Source of the DNA: Paenibacillus maysiensis
Lineage (GTDB): Bacteria > Bacillota > Bacilli > Paenibacillales > Paenibacillaceae
DNA length: 53,724 nucleotides
Assembly: GCF_000520815.1 (NCBI RefSeq)
Contig: NZ_ASRY01000283.1
Span: forward strand, 1 to 53,724
Direction: 5' to 3'
Made by a program: the position numbers and the translations under genes. The notes beneath the pieces were generated by a model, which saw nothing but the letters and a program-made list of their open reading frames with translations, was not told the origin of the DNA and ran no database searches. The first letter of the stretch is position 1; the number at the start of each line of letters is the position of its first letter. Below are positions 17,699 through 26,334 of the stretch, one piece after another.

Positions 17699-18334
17699 CT
17701 ACGCATAATCCCCTTGGGTCATCGAGAACACCAATACACTCGGCACTTCTCCTGAATGATCATAGGCACTGATTGTGCGCAGTAGGCGCAGCTTATTTTT
17801 GATCAGCACACGCACGGAAGCCTGATTATCCTCATGGCAACGACCTTCGATCCGCTTGAGCTTTAAAGAACCAAAACCAAATCTCAGCATTTCCTCCACA
17901 ACCTCTGTAGCCAGCCCCTGTCCCCAGAAAGGACGATCCAAAATATAGCCTAGCTGCGCCTCACCCGCTTTTTCATTCCATTGCTGAAAAGAAGCGATAC
18001 CCAGCAGCGGCGAGTGGCTGCGTTCATTATGTTCATGGAGTTCGTTGCGTTCATTGAGTTGGCCGGATTCGTTGTATGCTGCTGTATTTCGCCCATGCCA
18101 TTCCACCGCAAAATGCAGGGAATCCAGGGAATCCGCAGCTACTCTGATTTGCGCTACCAGACGCCGCATCCGCGCATCGACTGGCTTGCGAATCCGGTTC
18201 ACATACCGGATAACCAATGGATCGGACAACATCCGTTCCAGCGCGGAGTAATCCCCCGCTTGTAGCTGGCGCAACCGGACACGGTCGGTATAAAGCTCCG
18301 GTAGCCCTGAACGAAGCATTTCTCTGGTCAGCAC
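17699..18334 (-). CDS. GNAT-family N-acetyltransferase (RimJ/RimL-like) with a repetitive insert
   Basis: About 211 aa. YTDRVRLRQLQAGDYSALER is the N-terminal helix-strand of RimJ/RimL-type GNATs. LGYILDRPFWGQGLATEVVE is the acetyl-CoA pyrophosphate loop (usual Q/RxxGxG/A, here GQGLA), and IEGRCHEDNQASVRVLIK is the C-terminal core. GTG 18334 follows AGGAGGGATCATT and is preferred over an upstream ATG with no ribosome site. Residues 84-109 are an unusual Asn/Glu/His-rich insert containing repeated NER/NEL/HEHNER units, at a surface loop between strands. Lies 51 bases after the phosphoesterase gene on the same strand. Acceptor unknown. Confidence 0.83.
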   Translation of the reverse strand: MLTREMLRSGLPELYTDRVRLRQLQAGDYSALERMLSDPLVIRYVNRIRKPVDARMRRLVAQIRVAADSLDSLHFAVEWHGRNTAAYNESGQLNERNELHEHNERSHSPLLGIASFQQWNEKAGEAQLGYILDRPFWGQGLATEVVEEMLRFGFGSLKLKRIEGRCHEDNQASVRVLIKNKLRLLRTISAYDHSGEVPSVLVFSMTQGDYA

Positions 18335-18385
18335 AATGATCCCTCCTGCGGATGGATTGGCTTTTTGCAGCGAATAGTTGCACAA

Positions 18386-19126
18386 TCAATCCAGGTCCTG
18401 AATTCCCCGGTAAATGCCTGTGCGCAGCTCACGGATATAATACGGCAAAGAAGGTACACCGGCTTCCTCTGCCTGTTTTACCGCCAATTCTATATCGTAA
18501 GGCACACGTACAAATTGAATGGAAAAGGGCGCAGGCGTATCTTCTCCCAGGTTTCCCTCCAAAATGCAGTAAGAAGCCTGAGTTACATCCAGCGGATTCC
18601 CCACACTGCCGACATTAAAAAGCGTCTTGCCCTGAAAATGCTGAATAAAGGCATTATGCACATCTCCATACCCAACAATATCCGGGGCAAAAGCGGCTTT
18701 TCCATTTTCCTCGGCCAACGGGTCGAACATGGCGAGTCTTTTCTCCGGCTCATCCCATGGCTGCACGCGATGATATACACTTTGCGGCGAAGCATGTACC
18801 AGACGGATACGACGTCCGCTCATCCTGAAATCATGATGAAACGGTAACTGTGCCAAATATTGTAGCCGTTCTGTGTCCAAGCGCTCGGCTTGCCAGCTAA
18901 AATTGAGATCATCCGTAATGCTAACCAGCTCATCCCAATTGCCTCGCACGACCACCTCGCAACGTTGACGGACAGCCTCCAGAACCTCGCAAGGGCTAGG
19001 CCCTTTGCCGATCAGATCCCCCAAACAAAACACACGACTAATTCCTCGGGAAGCAATATCCTCCAGCACCGCCTCGCAGGCAGGCCAATTGCCATGTATA
19101 TCTGAAATGACAGCAATACGATCCAT
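18386..19126 (-). CDS. Metallophosphoesterase (calcineurin-like, YfcE/PrpE-type fold)
   Basis: A 246-aa cytosolic metallophosphoesterase. The two-metal motifs are in order: SDIHGNWPACE (near residue 8), CLGDLIGKGPSPCEVLE, VRGNWDELV, VHASPQSVYHR, VGYGDVHNAF (usual GHTH is changed to GDVH) and NVGSVGNP. The members with VGSVGNP are broad phosphodiesterases or phosphatases. ATG 19126 is preceded by AAAGGAGTGATATTCAG. It precedes the GNAT gene in the same leftward unit. The GH to GD change in the fourth motif could alter metal binding; I am not sure it abolishes activity. Confidence 0.85.
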   Translation of the reverse strand: MDRIAVISDIHGNWPACEAVLEDIASRGISRVFCLGDLIGKGPSPCEVLEAVRQRCEVVVRGNWDELVSITDDLNFSWQAERLDTERLQYLAQLPFHHDFRMSGRRIRLVHASPQSVYHRVQPWDEPEKRLAMFDPLAEENGKAAFAPDIVGYGDVHNAFIQHFQGKTLFNVGSVGNPLDVTQASYCILEGNLGEDTPAPFSIQFVRVPYDIELAVKQAEEAGVPSLPYYIRELRTGIYRGIQDLD

Positions 19127-19223
19127 CTGAATATCACTCCTTTGTCCGAAACAGCTACACACTACACTAAACCCTTTTTATGTAGTTACAAGCCCATAAT
19201 GATGAAAGTAAATATATAATAGC

Positions 19224-20168
19224 CTATTGATCGGATTTCAGTGTAATGACACTCAGCTCCGGCCTGCACAGCACACGAATCGGCAGATGGGTCATGCCAA
19301 TGCCCCTGCTGACATACAGCGGCATCCTGTCGCTCCCCACATGAAATAATCCCTGAATGTACTTGCGTCCACCCGGAGGCGGCATCGGCGCTCCAATGAC
19401 AGGCAAGCGCACCTGTCCTCCATGCGTATGTCCTGACAGTTGAAGATCAAAGGACATTCGCGCCGCCACATCCGCATAATCCGGCTCATGCATAAGCAGC
19501 AGCTTGCACATTTCATCAGACAGTCCGTGTATGGCACGCCGCGGATTGGGCTTGCCCATAATGTCATCCTCTAACCCAACAATCGCCACACGCTGCCCGG
19601 CTCGCTCTACAATCGCGTGTTCATTTCTCAGCAACGTAAACCCGGTTTTTGGATATAGCTCCTGTACCCCGGCTGGTAAACCCCGATAATCGTGATTGCC
19701 GAGAATGGCGAATTTACCGAGTGTGGCGTGCATCGAAGCCATGACCGGAACAGCGGCTTTCATAGATACGGCATAATCATCTACAATATCACCTGTAAAA
19801 CAAAGCAAATCCGGTTTCAGTCCTGCAATCCGGTCCGCAAGCTCCCGCAGGTCCTGCTCATCCATGTGAAAGCCCAAGTGTACATCACTAAAATGCACGA
19901 CTCTGATACCGTCAAAAGCCGACGGCAGACGGGGCAAAGATAGCGTAAAACGTGTAATCTCCAAATGATTAGGCTCCCATAAGGAAGCGTATCCTCCGGT
20001 TAAAAGCGCGGTTCCGGCTGTCGCTAAAGCGGCTTTTTTCAAAAAACGGCGACGCGAAGGATTGGCTGGCTCATTTGAAATGGAACGCCGCGAAGAACCG
20101 GGAGGGATAACGGCCTTATCGTGTGGGCCATCCTGACTCTCGCGGCGGGTTTGCGGCGTCTTCTCCAT
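19224..20168 (-). CDS. Tat-exported metallophosphoesterase (YkuE-like)
   Basis: A 314-aa protein with a twin-arginine signal: SRRRFLKK at residues 38-45, then a hydrophobic stretch (AALATAGTALLTGGY). The mature domain carries HFSDVHLGF, FTGDIVDD, ILGNHDY, LLMHEPDY and LSGHTHGGQ, the full set of two-metal phosphoesterase motifs. This matches YkuE, a Tat substrate of Bacillus that sits at the cell wall. The 37 polar residues before the Tat motif are longer than usual. AAGGGGGCACGCAT precedes the ATG. No tatA/tatC genes are near. Confidence 0.9.
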   Translation of the reverse strand: MEKTPQTRRESQDGPHDKAVIPPGSSRRSISNEPANPSRRRFLKKAALATAGTALLTGGYASLWEPNHLEITRFTLSLPRLPSAFDGIRVVHFSDVHLGFHMDEQDLRELADRIAGLKPDLLCFTGDIVDDYAVSMKAAVPVMASMHATLGKFAILGNHDYRGLPAGVQELYPKTGFTLLRNEHAIVERAGQRVAIVGLEDDIMGKPNPRRAIHGLSDEMCKLLLMHEPDYADVAARMSFDLQLSGHTHGGQVRLPVIGAPMPPPGGRKYIQGLFHVGSDRMPLYVSRGIGMTHLPIRVLCRPELSVITLKSDQ

Positions 20169-20248
20169 ATGCGTGCCCCCTTGCTATCTATTCAACTATT
20201 GTACAGTTTAGATATCTCATGGTTCAAATATCTCACGCTTTTAGCCCT

Positions 20249-21058
20249 CTAGCGGTTGATGGCTAACCATCGTTCTGCATAGTCTACCAAATCTCGCTGC
20301 CTCGCTAAAAAACACGATGCATCCCCGATGTTCACCCGCGTAAAGGCTGCGGGACGATCCCGTTCAAAATCAAGCCCCAGCTTGTCAAAATCATCCGAGG
20401 ATATATTAAAATTCTGAAAAGATACCCATGCCCTCTCCCCGTTCACCATCATCGGGGCCTGATGGGTCGTTTCTTCACGTCCATTGTACGCAATACGGTA
20501 TTCCGCCAAATGAAAGGACGTGTTGCTGTCATGTCCGCAGCCCAGCAACAGCACATAGGCGTCTGTCTCATATAGCTTCGCCAGTGGCGAATGTTCACCC
20601 AGCCCGAAATCAAGCTCATGCCCTTCCAGCAAGTGTGAAGCCGCAGGTCCACGGGCCGCAAACGAAACATGCGGGTGTCCGCTGCGCAGTGTTCCCGGCA
20701 GGCCACGAAACGTTTCCACAATGATACCCATGCCGCCGGTCAGCGTCCAGGCCGGATCATAGGCGGGCATTTCCTCGCGTACAAGTTCCCACCATGACTC
20801 ATCCAGAGGCGGGTTCATCCATGTCGACGGATCGGTCAGATCATGGGACTGCGTCGGCGTGACCAGCGTTCCTTCCGGGCCAATCGCATCGGTTAATGCC
20901 AAAAGAATCGCAGAGGCCCCTCCCGGAACAAAACTGCCAAAGCTGCGCATCGACGAGTGCACAAGCAACGTCATGCCTTTTTGAACCCCCAGCTCCTTTA
21001 ATCCTTTCAGTACATCCGACCCGGTAACGGGCCGACGCGTCATCGGTTGTACAGTCAC
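20249..21058 (-). CDS. AAC(3)-family aminoglycoside N-acetyltransferase-like protein (YokD-like)
   Basis: About 269 aa. Conserved blocks of the antibiotic 3-N-acetyltransferase family are present: MTLLVHSSMRSFGSFVPGGA, GTLVTPTQSHDLTDPSTW, GGMGIIVETFRGLPGTLRSG, HPHVSFAARG and LLLGCGHDSNTSFHLAEY. Bacillus YokD belongs here. Chromosomal members often have no proven resistance role, so resistance should not be assumed. The open frame runs to 21223, but GTG 21058 has AAAGGGGG eight bases upstream and begins near the conserved region. An ATG three codons further in is an alternative. Confidence 0.85.
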   Translation of the reverse strand: MTVQPMTRRPVTGSDVLKGLKELGVQKGMTLLVHSSMRSFGSFVPGGASAILLALTDAIGPEGTLVTPTQSHDLTDPSTWMNPPLDESWWELVREEMPAYDPAWTLTGGMGIIVETFRGLPGTLRSGHPHVSFAARGPAASHLLEGHELDFGLGEHSPLAKLYETDAYVLLLGCGHDSNTSFHLAEYRIAYNGREETTHQAPMMVNGERAWVSFQNFNISSDDFDKLGLDFERDRPAAFTRVNIGDASCFLARQRDLVDYAERWLAINR

Positions 21059-21163
21059 CTGTCCTGCCCCCTTTTCTCCAAAAACGATACACAATACCAT
21101 AATTATACCATAACTGCTGCCCCACTCTCCTCCCTCCATGGTAACTCCTATCTGTCCTGAGCA

Positions 21164-21208
21164 CAAAAAAACAGACTTTCTCCGGTTCAGGGAAAAAAGC
21201 CTGTTTTG
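21164..21208 (-). terminator. Probable terminator of the sdhCAB operon
   Basis: Read leftward, ACAGGCTTTTTTCC and GGAGAAAGTCTGT form an imperfect stem followed by TTTTTTTG. It lies about 25 bases after the sdhB stop. Confidence 0.6.
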
Positions 21209-21232
21209 GTATAAAGTATTCACTGGCTATTG

Positions 21233-22000
21233 CTATACGGTCAACCAGCGCTTGAACATATGCTTGGTCGTTTGCTTGTTCATTTCAGCAATGGAGGTTG
21301 TCAACGGAATGCCTTTCGGGCAGGAACGTACGCAGTTTTGCGAGTTACCACAGCCCTCCAGCCCGTCGTCCGTCATCAACGCATCCAGCCGCTCCTCCTG
21401 ATTCATTTCCCCAGTTGGATGGCTATTGAACAGACGAACCTGAGATATCGCCGCAGGTCCAATGAATGTCGTTTTCTCGTTAACATTCGGGCAAGCCTCC
21501 AGGCAGACACCGCAGGTCATGCACTTGGACAGCTCATACGCCCATTGGCGCTTCTTCTCTGCCATTCTGGGGCCGGGACCCAGATCGTAGGTACCGTCAA
21601 TCGGAATCCACGCTTTGACCTTCTTGAGCGCGTTAAACATCCGGCTGCGGTCGATGACCAAATCCCGTACAACCGGAAACGTGCTCATCGGCGCGATGGT
21701 AATCGGCTGCTCCAGCTTATCGACGAGCGCCGCACAAGCCTGACGCGGCTTGCCATTAATCACCATGGAGCACGCTCCACACACTTCCTCCAGACAATTC
21801 GACTCCCAGCATACCGGAGCCGTCTCTTTACCATGACTGTCCACCGGGTTACGCTGAATCTCCATCAACGCACTGATTACATTCATCCCCGGTCGATAAG
21901 CCAACTCAAATTCTTCCGTATATGGATTCGCATTAGGTTCATCCTGACGGGTCACAACGAACTTCACGGTTTTATCCGATTTCACTGCTTGCTCCGACAT
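21233..22000 (-). CDS. sdhB: Succinate dehydrogenase iron-sulfur subunit
   Basis: A 255-aa electron-transfer subunit of complex II. The [2Fe-2S] ligands lie in CWESNCLEEVCGACSM plus a downstream Cys, the [4Fe-4S] set in CMTCGVCLEACPN, and the [3Fe-4S] region in CGNSQNCVRSCPKG. It passes electrons from SdhA flavin to the haem b of SdhC and menaquinone at the inner face of the membrane. ATG 22000 (AAGGGAG eight bases upstream) is chosen over GTG 22009, which touches the ribosome site. Last gene of sdhCAB, 27 bases after sdhA. Confidence 0.96.
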   Translation of the reverse strand: MSEQAVKSDKTVKFVVTRQDEPNANPYTEEFELAYRPGMNVISALMEIQRNPVDSHGKETAPVCWESNCLEEVCGACSMVINGKPRQACAALVDKLEQPITIAPMSTFPVVRDLVIDRSRMFNALKKVKAWIPIDGTYDLGPGPRMAEKKRQWAYELSKCMTCGVCLEACPNVNEKTTFIGPAAISQVRLFNSHPTGEMNQEERLDALMTDDGLEGCGNSQNCVRSCPKGIPLTTSIAEMNKQTTKHMFKRWLTV

Positions 22001-22027
22001 CTCATACACTCCCTTCTGTATCTTCCT

Positions 22028-23773
22028 TTACTTGTTCTTGGAGTAATCCCGAATACGCGGCTTGATCAGCGAAACGTCCACCGCTTCGTACGAGATTTGC
22101 GGTCCTTCCGGTGTCCAGTCCGCAATCGTCGTTTTCAGGAAATCCTCATCGTTGCGATCCGGGAAGTCCGGTTTGTAATGGGCCCCGCGGCTTTCGTTGC
22201 GCAGCAGCGCCCCTTTGGTCATGGCCTCAGCCAATTCCATCATATTCCACAACTGACGAGTGAACGCCGCACCCGCATTGTTCCAGCGTGAAGCATCATT
22301 GATGTTAATGTTGGAATAACGCTCCTTCAGCTCCTTGATCTTGTGGATCGTAGCTTCCAGCTTGTCATTATAACGAACCACGGTCATGTTGTTCGTCATC
22401 CACTCGCCCAGCTCTTTGTGAAGGACGTAGGCATTTTCTTTCCCGTCCATATGCAAAATACGCTCATACTTCTCCGTCTGCTGGTTGACCGCCGCATCGA
22501 ACACGGAGGAAGCTATATCCTGTGCGGATTTTTTCAAGCCTTTGATATATTCCACAGCCTTCGGTCCAGCCACCATACCGCCATAAATGGCTGACAGCAG
22601 CGAGTTGGCACCCAAGCGGTTCGCACCGTGATACTGGAATTCACATTCTCCGGCGGCGAACAGCCCCGGAATATTGGTCATCTGATTGTAATCGACCCAC
22701 ATGCCGCCCATCGAATAATGCACAGCCGGGAAAATTTTCATCGGGATTTTACGCGGATCGTCACCGACGAATTTTTCATAAATTTCAATAATACCGCCCA
22801 GCTTCACGTCCAGCTCTTTCGGGTCCTTATGGGACAGATCGAGGTACACCATGTTCTCGCCATTAATGCCGAGCCCATCATCGACGCATACACTGAATAT
22901 TTCACGTGTCGCAATATCACGAGGGACCAGATTTCCATAAGCCGGATACTTTTCTTCGAGGAAATACCAAGGCTTGCCGTCCTTGTACGTCCAAATACGG
23001 CCGCCCTCTCCCCGTGCAGACTCGGACATCAGACGCAGCTTGTCATCCCCCGGAATAGCCGTCGGATGAATCTGGATAAACTCGCCGTTGGCATAGCGTA
23101 CGCCCTGCTGATATACCGCCCCGGCAGCCGTACCGGTATTAATCACGGAATTCGTGGTTTTGCCGAAAATAATGCCGGGTCCGCCCGATGCCAAAATAAC
23201 TGCATCCGCTGCAAAAGTCTTCACTTCCATCGTGCGCAAATCCTGCGCACAGATGCCGCGACAGATACTCTCATCATCGAGTACAGCCTGTAAAAACTCC
23301 CAGTTTTCATACTTGGTCACCAAACCTTCGGATTCCCAGCGTCGTACCTGCTCATCAAGTGCGTACAGAAGCTGCTGCCCTGTCGTCGCTCCGGCAAAGG
23401 CTGTCCGATGATGCTGCGTACCGCCGAAGCGGCGGAAATCCAGCAGTCCTTCCGGTGTCCGGTTAAACATGACACCCATGCGGTCCATGAGATGGATAAT
23501 ACCCGGAGCCGCTTCACACATCGCTTTTACCGGGGGCTGGTTGGCCAGAAAGTCGCCGCCATAGACCGAATCGTCAAAGTGAATCCAGGGCGAGTCGCCT
23601 TCACCCTTCGTATTCACCGCGCCGTTGATGCCGCCTTGAGCACAAACGGAGTGGGACCTTTTGACCGGAACCAAAGAAAATAAATGAACGTGAACTCCTG
23701 CCTCTGCCGCCTTGATCGTAGCCATTAGACCCGCAAGACCGCCGCCCACGACAATAATGTTGGATGCTGCCAT
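22028..23773 (-). CDS. sdhA: Succinate dehydrogenase flavoprotein subunit
   Basis: A 581-aa flavoprotein that oxidises succinate to fumarate. The FAD-binding IIVVGGGLAGLMATIKAAEA opens the protein. SVCAQGGINGAVNTKGEGDS holds the FAD-attachment region in this Gram-positive type, HPTAIPGDDKL and ESARGEGG are active-site segments, and HYSMGGMWVDY and GECEFQYHGANRLGANSLL close the FAD site. The length fits Bacillus SdhA. AAAGGAGTGAGCAGAA precedes the ATG. Central gene of sdhCAB. Confidence 0.96.
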   Translation of the reverse strand: MAASNIIVVGGGLAGLMATIKAAEAGVHVHLFSLVPVKRSHSVCAQGGINGAVNTKGEGDSPWIHFDDSVYGGDFLANQPPVKAMCEAAPGIIHLMDRMGVMFNRTPEGLLDFRRFGGTQHHRTAFAGATTGQQLLYALDEQVRRWESEGLVTKYENWEFLQAVLDDESICRGICAQDLRTMEVKTFAADAVILASGGPGIIFGKTTNSVINTGTAAGAVYQQGVRYANGEFIQIHPTAIPGDDKLRLMSESARGEGGRIWTYKDGKPWYFLEEKYPAYGNLVPRDIATREIFSVCVDDGLGINGENMVYLDLSHKDPKELDVKLGGIIEIYEKFVGDDPRKIPMKIFPAVHYSMGGMWVDYNQMTNIPGLFAAGECEFQYHGANRLGANSLLSAIYGGMVAGPKAVEYIKGLKKSAQDIASSVFDAAVNQQTEKYERILHMDGKENAYVLHKELGEWMTNNMTVVRYNDKLEATIHKIKELKERYSNININDASRWNNAGAAFTRQLWNMMELAEAMTKGALLRNESRGAHYKPDFPDRNDEDFLKTTIADWTPEGPQISYEAVDVSLIKPRIRDYSKNK

Positions 23774-23825
23774 TTCTGCTCACTCCTTTTTTTCAGGATT
23801 TTATTTTATCGTTTGAATACCTCGT

Positions 23826-24500
23826 TTACAGCAGCTGTTGAATAGCGTTGTATTGTACCCATGCGGTTGCTGTTTCCTGAAATTCCGCGCTGCGGAATGC
23901 CAACAGGGAAGCGATGAAGCCGATGGATACAACCACGAACAAGGTCATGCAGATATAGGAAGATACTTTTTGCGCACGTGGTCCCACCGTAATTCCCCAA
24001 CTGACCATAAATGCCCATAGTCCGTTAGCAAAGTGAAAGGATGCCGAAACGACACTGATTAAATAAAGGATAAAATAGACCGGATTCGTCACAATGCCAT
24101 GCATCACGCCGCCTAGCTCCTCATGTGTTACATTACCAAGAGCCACCTGAAAACGTGTATCGTATACGTGCCAGATAATGAACACGAACGTAATCACACC
24201 GGAAATGCGCTGAAACAGAAAGCGCCAGTTACGCGAATAGCCAAAACGTTTGACATTTGGATCAGCCTGGTAAGCGATATACAAGCCATAGATTCCATGG
24301 AACAGCAATGGCAAGTAAATAAATAACGTTTCAAGCACAATAACAAGCGGCAGACCATTCAGGAAGGCCACGCTGCGATTGAATCCTTCCTTGCCGCCCT
24401 CCACCGCTGTGAAGTTGGTCACCAAATGCTCTACAAAAAACAGAGCCAGCGGAATGACGCCAAGAAGCGAGTGCAGCTTTCTGGAATAAAATCCTCTCAT
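23826..24500 (-). CDS. sdhC: Succinate dehydrogenase cytochrome b558 subunit
   Basis: A 224-aa integral membrane protein with five hydrophobic segments that anchors SdhAB and carries two b haems. Conserved His residues fall in LHSLLGVIPLALFFVEHLV, LLFHGIYGLY, FIIWHVYDTRF and SASFHFANGLW, matching the single-subunit SdhC of Bacillus (no SdhD). First gene of the operon. The 217 bases upstream are shared with a divergent LysR gene. No secondary structure of note was found in the leader. Confidence 0.94.
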   Translation of the reverse strand: MRGFYSRKLHSLLGVIPLALFFVEHLVTNFTAVEGGKEGFNRSVAFLNGLPLVIVLETLFIYLPLLFHGIYGLYIAYQADPNVKRFGYSRNWRFLFQRISGVITFVFIIWHVYDTRFQVALGNVTHEELGGVMHGIVTNPVYFILYLISVVSASFHFANGLWAFMVSWGITVGPRAQKVSSYICMTLFVVVSIGFIASLLAFRSAEFQETATAWVQYNAIQQLL

Positions 24501-24717
24501 CTAGGTAATGCTCCCTTCTCCCAATAATAGCGTTTTCAATAGTAATATAACATATAAAATGACAGTTCCCGACAGGAAATGTCTAACAAGGTGTTCCTTA
24601 AAAGAGAAAACAAAGGTGTGAACATCTTGTGTCGCTTTCATGTTACTCCTTTTCGGCTTATAATGGAATTGCAATATACGTATTAATTGTTATGTCTTTT
24701 TTGCATATAGAGAGGAA

Positions 24718-25632
24718 GTGGATGATTTGTTTGAGGATTTGAACGCTTTTGCCGTCATTGTCGAGCAATCCAGCCTGAATAAAGCCTCCAAGCTGCTTAA
24801 TCTGTCCCAGCCCGCCCTGTCCCGCAAAATCGCCAAGCTGGAGGAGGATCTGGGCGTAAACCTCTTTGATCGACGGGGCAAACGACTCGAAATTACGTCG
24901 ACAGGCCGATTTGTATATACCTTCGCACTGGAGCAGCGCCAGCGCCAGCTTCGTTTTTTACAAAAGCTGTCCCAGCACAAAAATGAAGCCCAGAGTATGC
25001 TCACCCTTGGTGCAAGTCTGACGACACTCCAAACGACACTGCCTACTCTTGTTGAAGCTTTCATGAGCAAGCATCCCCAAACCGAGCTGAAACTGCTCAC
25101 AGGCAAAACCCATGAAATCGTCGCTTTTGTACGCGACAAAAAAGCAGACGCCGGTATTGTCGGGTCTGCCATTCATGAGGCCGGCTTGCGTTGTATTCCA
25201 CTGTTTGACGATCATTTGGAGCTAGTCGTTCCGATCGGACATGAATTAACGATGAAGACGGGAACGGCTTCGATGAAAGACCTGCAAGGATTGCCAATGA
25301 TTATTTTTTCCAAAGGAACCTGGTACCGCAGTCTGACCGATGACCTGTTCCAGCGCAGCGGCATCATGCCGGATATTCGTATGGAAATTGACTCGTTCGA
25401 GGCGATTGTGCGTCTGCTGCCGACCTGCAAGGCTTCCGCATTGCTGCCCAAATCCTACTTGCGCAGCGAGCTGCTGCGGGATAATGGGCTAACGGCGCTG
25501 TACTTGCCTGATTTGAAGGAGACACGGCGCACCACCTCCCTTATCTACTCGGAGACGACCGATCTGGGGCCGACAGCACGGCGCTGGATCAGCGAGACAC
25601 GTGCATCGTTTGCGGGCTATCGTATGGTGTAG
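24718..25632 (+). CDS. LysR-family transcriptional regulator divergent from sdhCAB
   Basis: A 304-aa LysR protein. The N-terminal helix-turn-helix is DLNAFAVIVEQSSLNKASKL, then LNLSQPALSRKIAKLEEDLG. The effector domain runs from LTLGASLTTLQTTLPTLVEA. The frame begins at GTG 24718, very close to AGAGGAA; TTG 24727 at a better spacing is an alternative. LysR genes often control the divergently transcribed neighbour, here sdhCAB, but no LysR box (T-N11-A) is obvious beyond ATACGTAT at about 24676. Its stop lies six bases from the end of ktrA. Confidence 0.85.
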   Translation: MDDLFEDLNAFAVIVEQSSLNKASKLLNLSQPALSRKIAKLEEDLGVNLFDRRGKRLEITSTGRFVYTFALEQRQRQLRFLQKLSQHKNEAQSMLTLGASLTTLQTTLPTLVEAFMSKHPQTELKLLTGKTHEIVAFVRDKKADAGIVGSAIHEAGLRCIPLFDDHLELVVPIGHELTMKTGTASMKDLQGLPMIIFSKGTWYRSLTDDLFQRSGIMPDIRMEIDSFEAIVRLLPTCKASALLPKSYLRSELLRDNGLTALYLPDLKETRRTTSLIYSETTDLGPTARRWISETRASFAGYRMV

Positions 25633-25638
25633 AGGAGA

Positions 25639-26316
25639 TCAGCCTTCCTCGTTCACGTTAACGACCTCGTCCTCAAAGCGGCCGATATTGTCATTGGAGC
25701 CGATGATAACCATAATATCGTCCGCTTTTAGCCGATCCATCGCTGTGGGTGCAATCAGGATACCGTTCGCCGTATGAAGCGCTACGATGCTACAACCAAA
25801 GCGAGTGCGGGCATTCAGCTCAGATAGCGTTTTGCCATGCAGACATGCAGGAACGTTGAGTTCCACAATTCTGTATTCCTTGGACAGCTCCAAATAATCA
25901 AGCAAGTTAGGCGTAACCAGTTGGTGCGCAACCCGTATCCCCATATCCCGCTCGGGATAAATGACCCGGTCCACACCGAGCTTTTCCAACGCCCGTCCGT
26001 GCAGCACAGAAATCGCTTTGGCAACGACTTTGCTCACACCCAGCTCTTTTAGCAAAATGGCAGCCAGGATGCTAACCTGAATATCATTACCAATCGCAAC
26101 AATGCCGCAATCGAAATTGCGAATGCCTAGCGATCGTAACGAATCCTCGTCTGTAGCGTCCGCTACGACGGTATGCGTCAACAGCTCACTCATGCTATCC
26201 ACAATATCCTCATTCTGGTCAATGCCAAGCACCTCGCATCCCATATCTACCAATTGCAAAGCCAGGCTTGAGCCAAAGCGTCCCAAACCAATAACCACAA
26301 ACTGCTGCGTTTTCAT
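25639..26316 (-). CDS. ktrA: Potassium uptake regulatory subunit KtrA (RCK)
   Basis: A 225-aa cytosolic gating ring subunit. RCK_N begins VIGLGRFGSSLALQLVDMGC, with acidic ribose contacts in GIDQNEDIVDSM. RCK_C covers about residues 140-220 and in this family binds c-di-AMP, which closes the channel. It works with KtrB, whose stop lies 18 bases upstream, and follows it in one transcript behind a c-di-AMP riboswitch. So c-di-AMP can act on both synthesis and activity. AAGGGAGTT precedes the ATG. Confidence 0.93.
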   Translation of the reverse strand: MKTQQFVVIGLGRFGSSLALQLVDMGCEVLGIDQNEDIVDSMSELLTHTVVADATDEDSLRSLGIRNFDCGIVAIGNDIQVSILAAILLKELGVSKVVAKAISVLHGRALEKLGVDRVIYPERDMGIRVAHQLVTPNLLDYLELSKEYRIVELNVPACLHGKTLSELNARTRFGCSIVALHTANGILIAPTAMDRLKADDIMVIIGSNDNIGRFEDEVVNVNEEG

Positions 26317-26334
26317 ATCTACTCGAAAACTCCC

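Noticed and set aside
17617..17769. A 50-codon rightward frame with a strong AAGGGGG ribosome-like site
   Set aside because: It runs antisense into the end of the GNAT gene, has no recognisable content, and lies behind a leftward terminator.
24620..24640. A cre-like sequence (GTGTCGCTTTCA) upstream of sdhC
   Set aside because: Only one half of the catabolite-responsive consensus matches.
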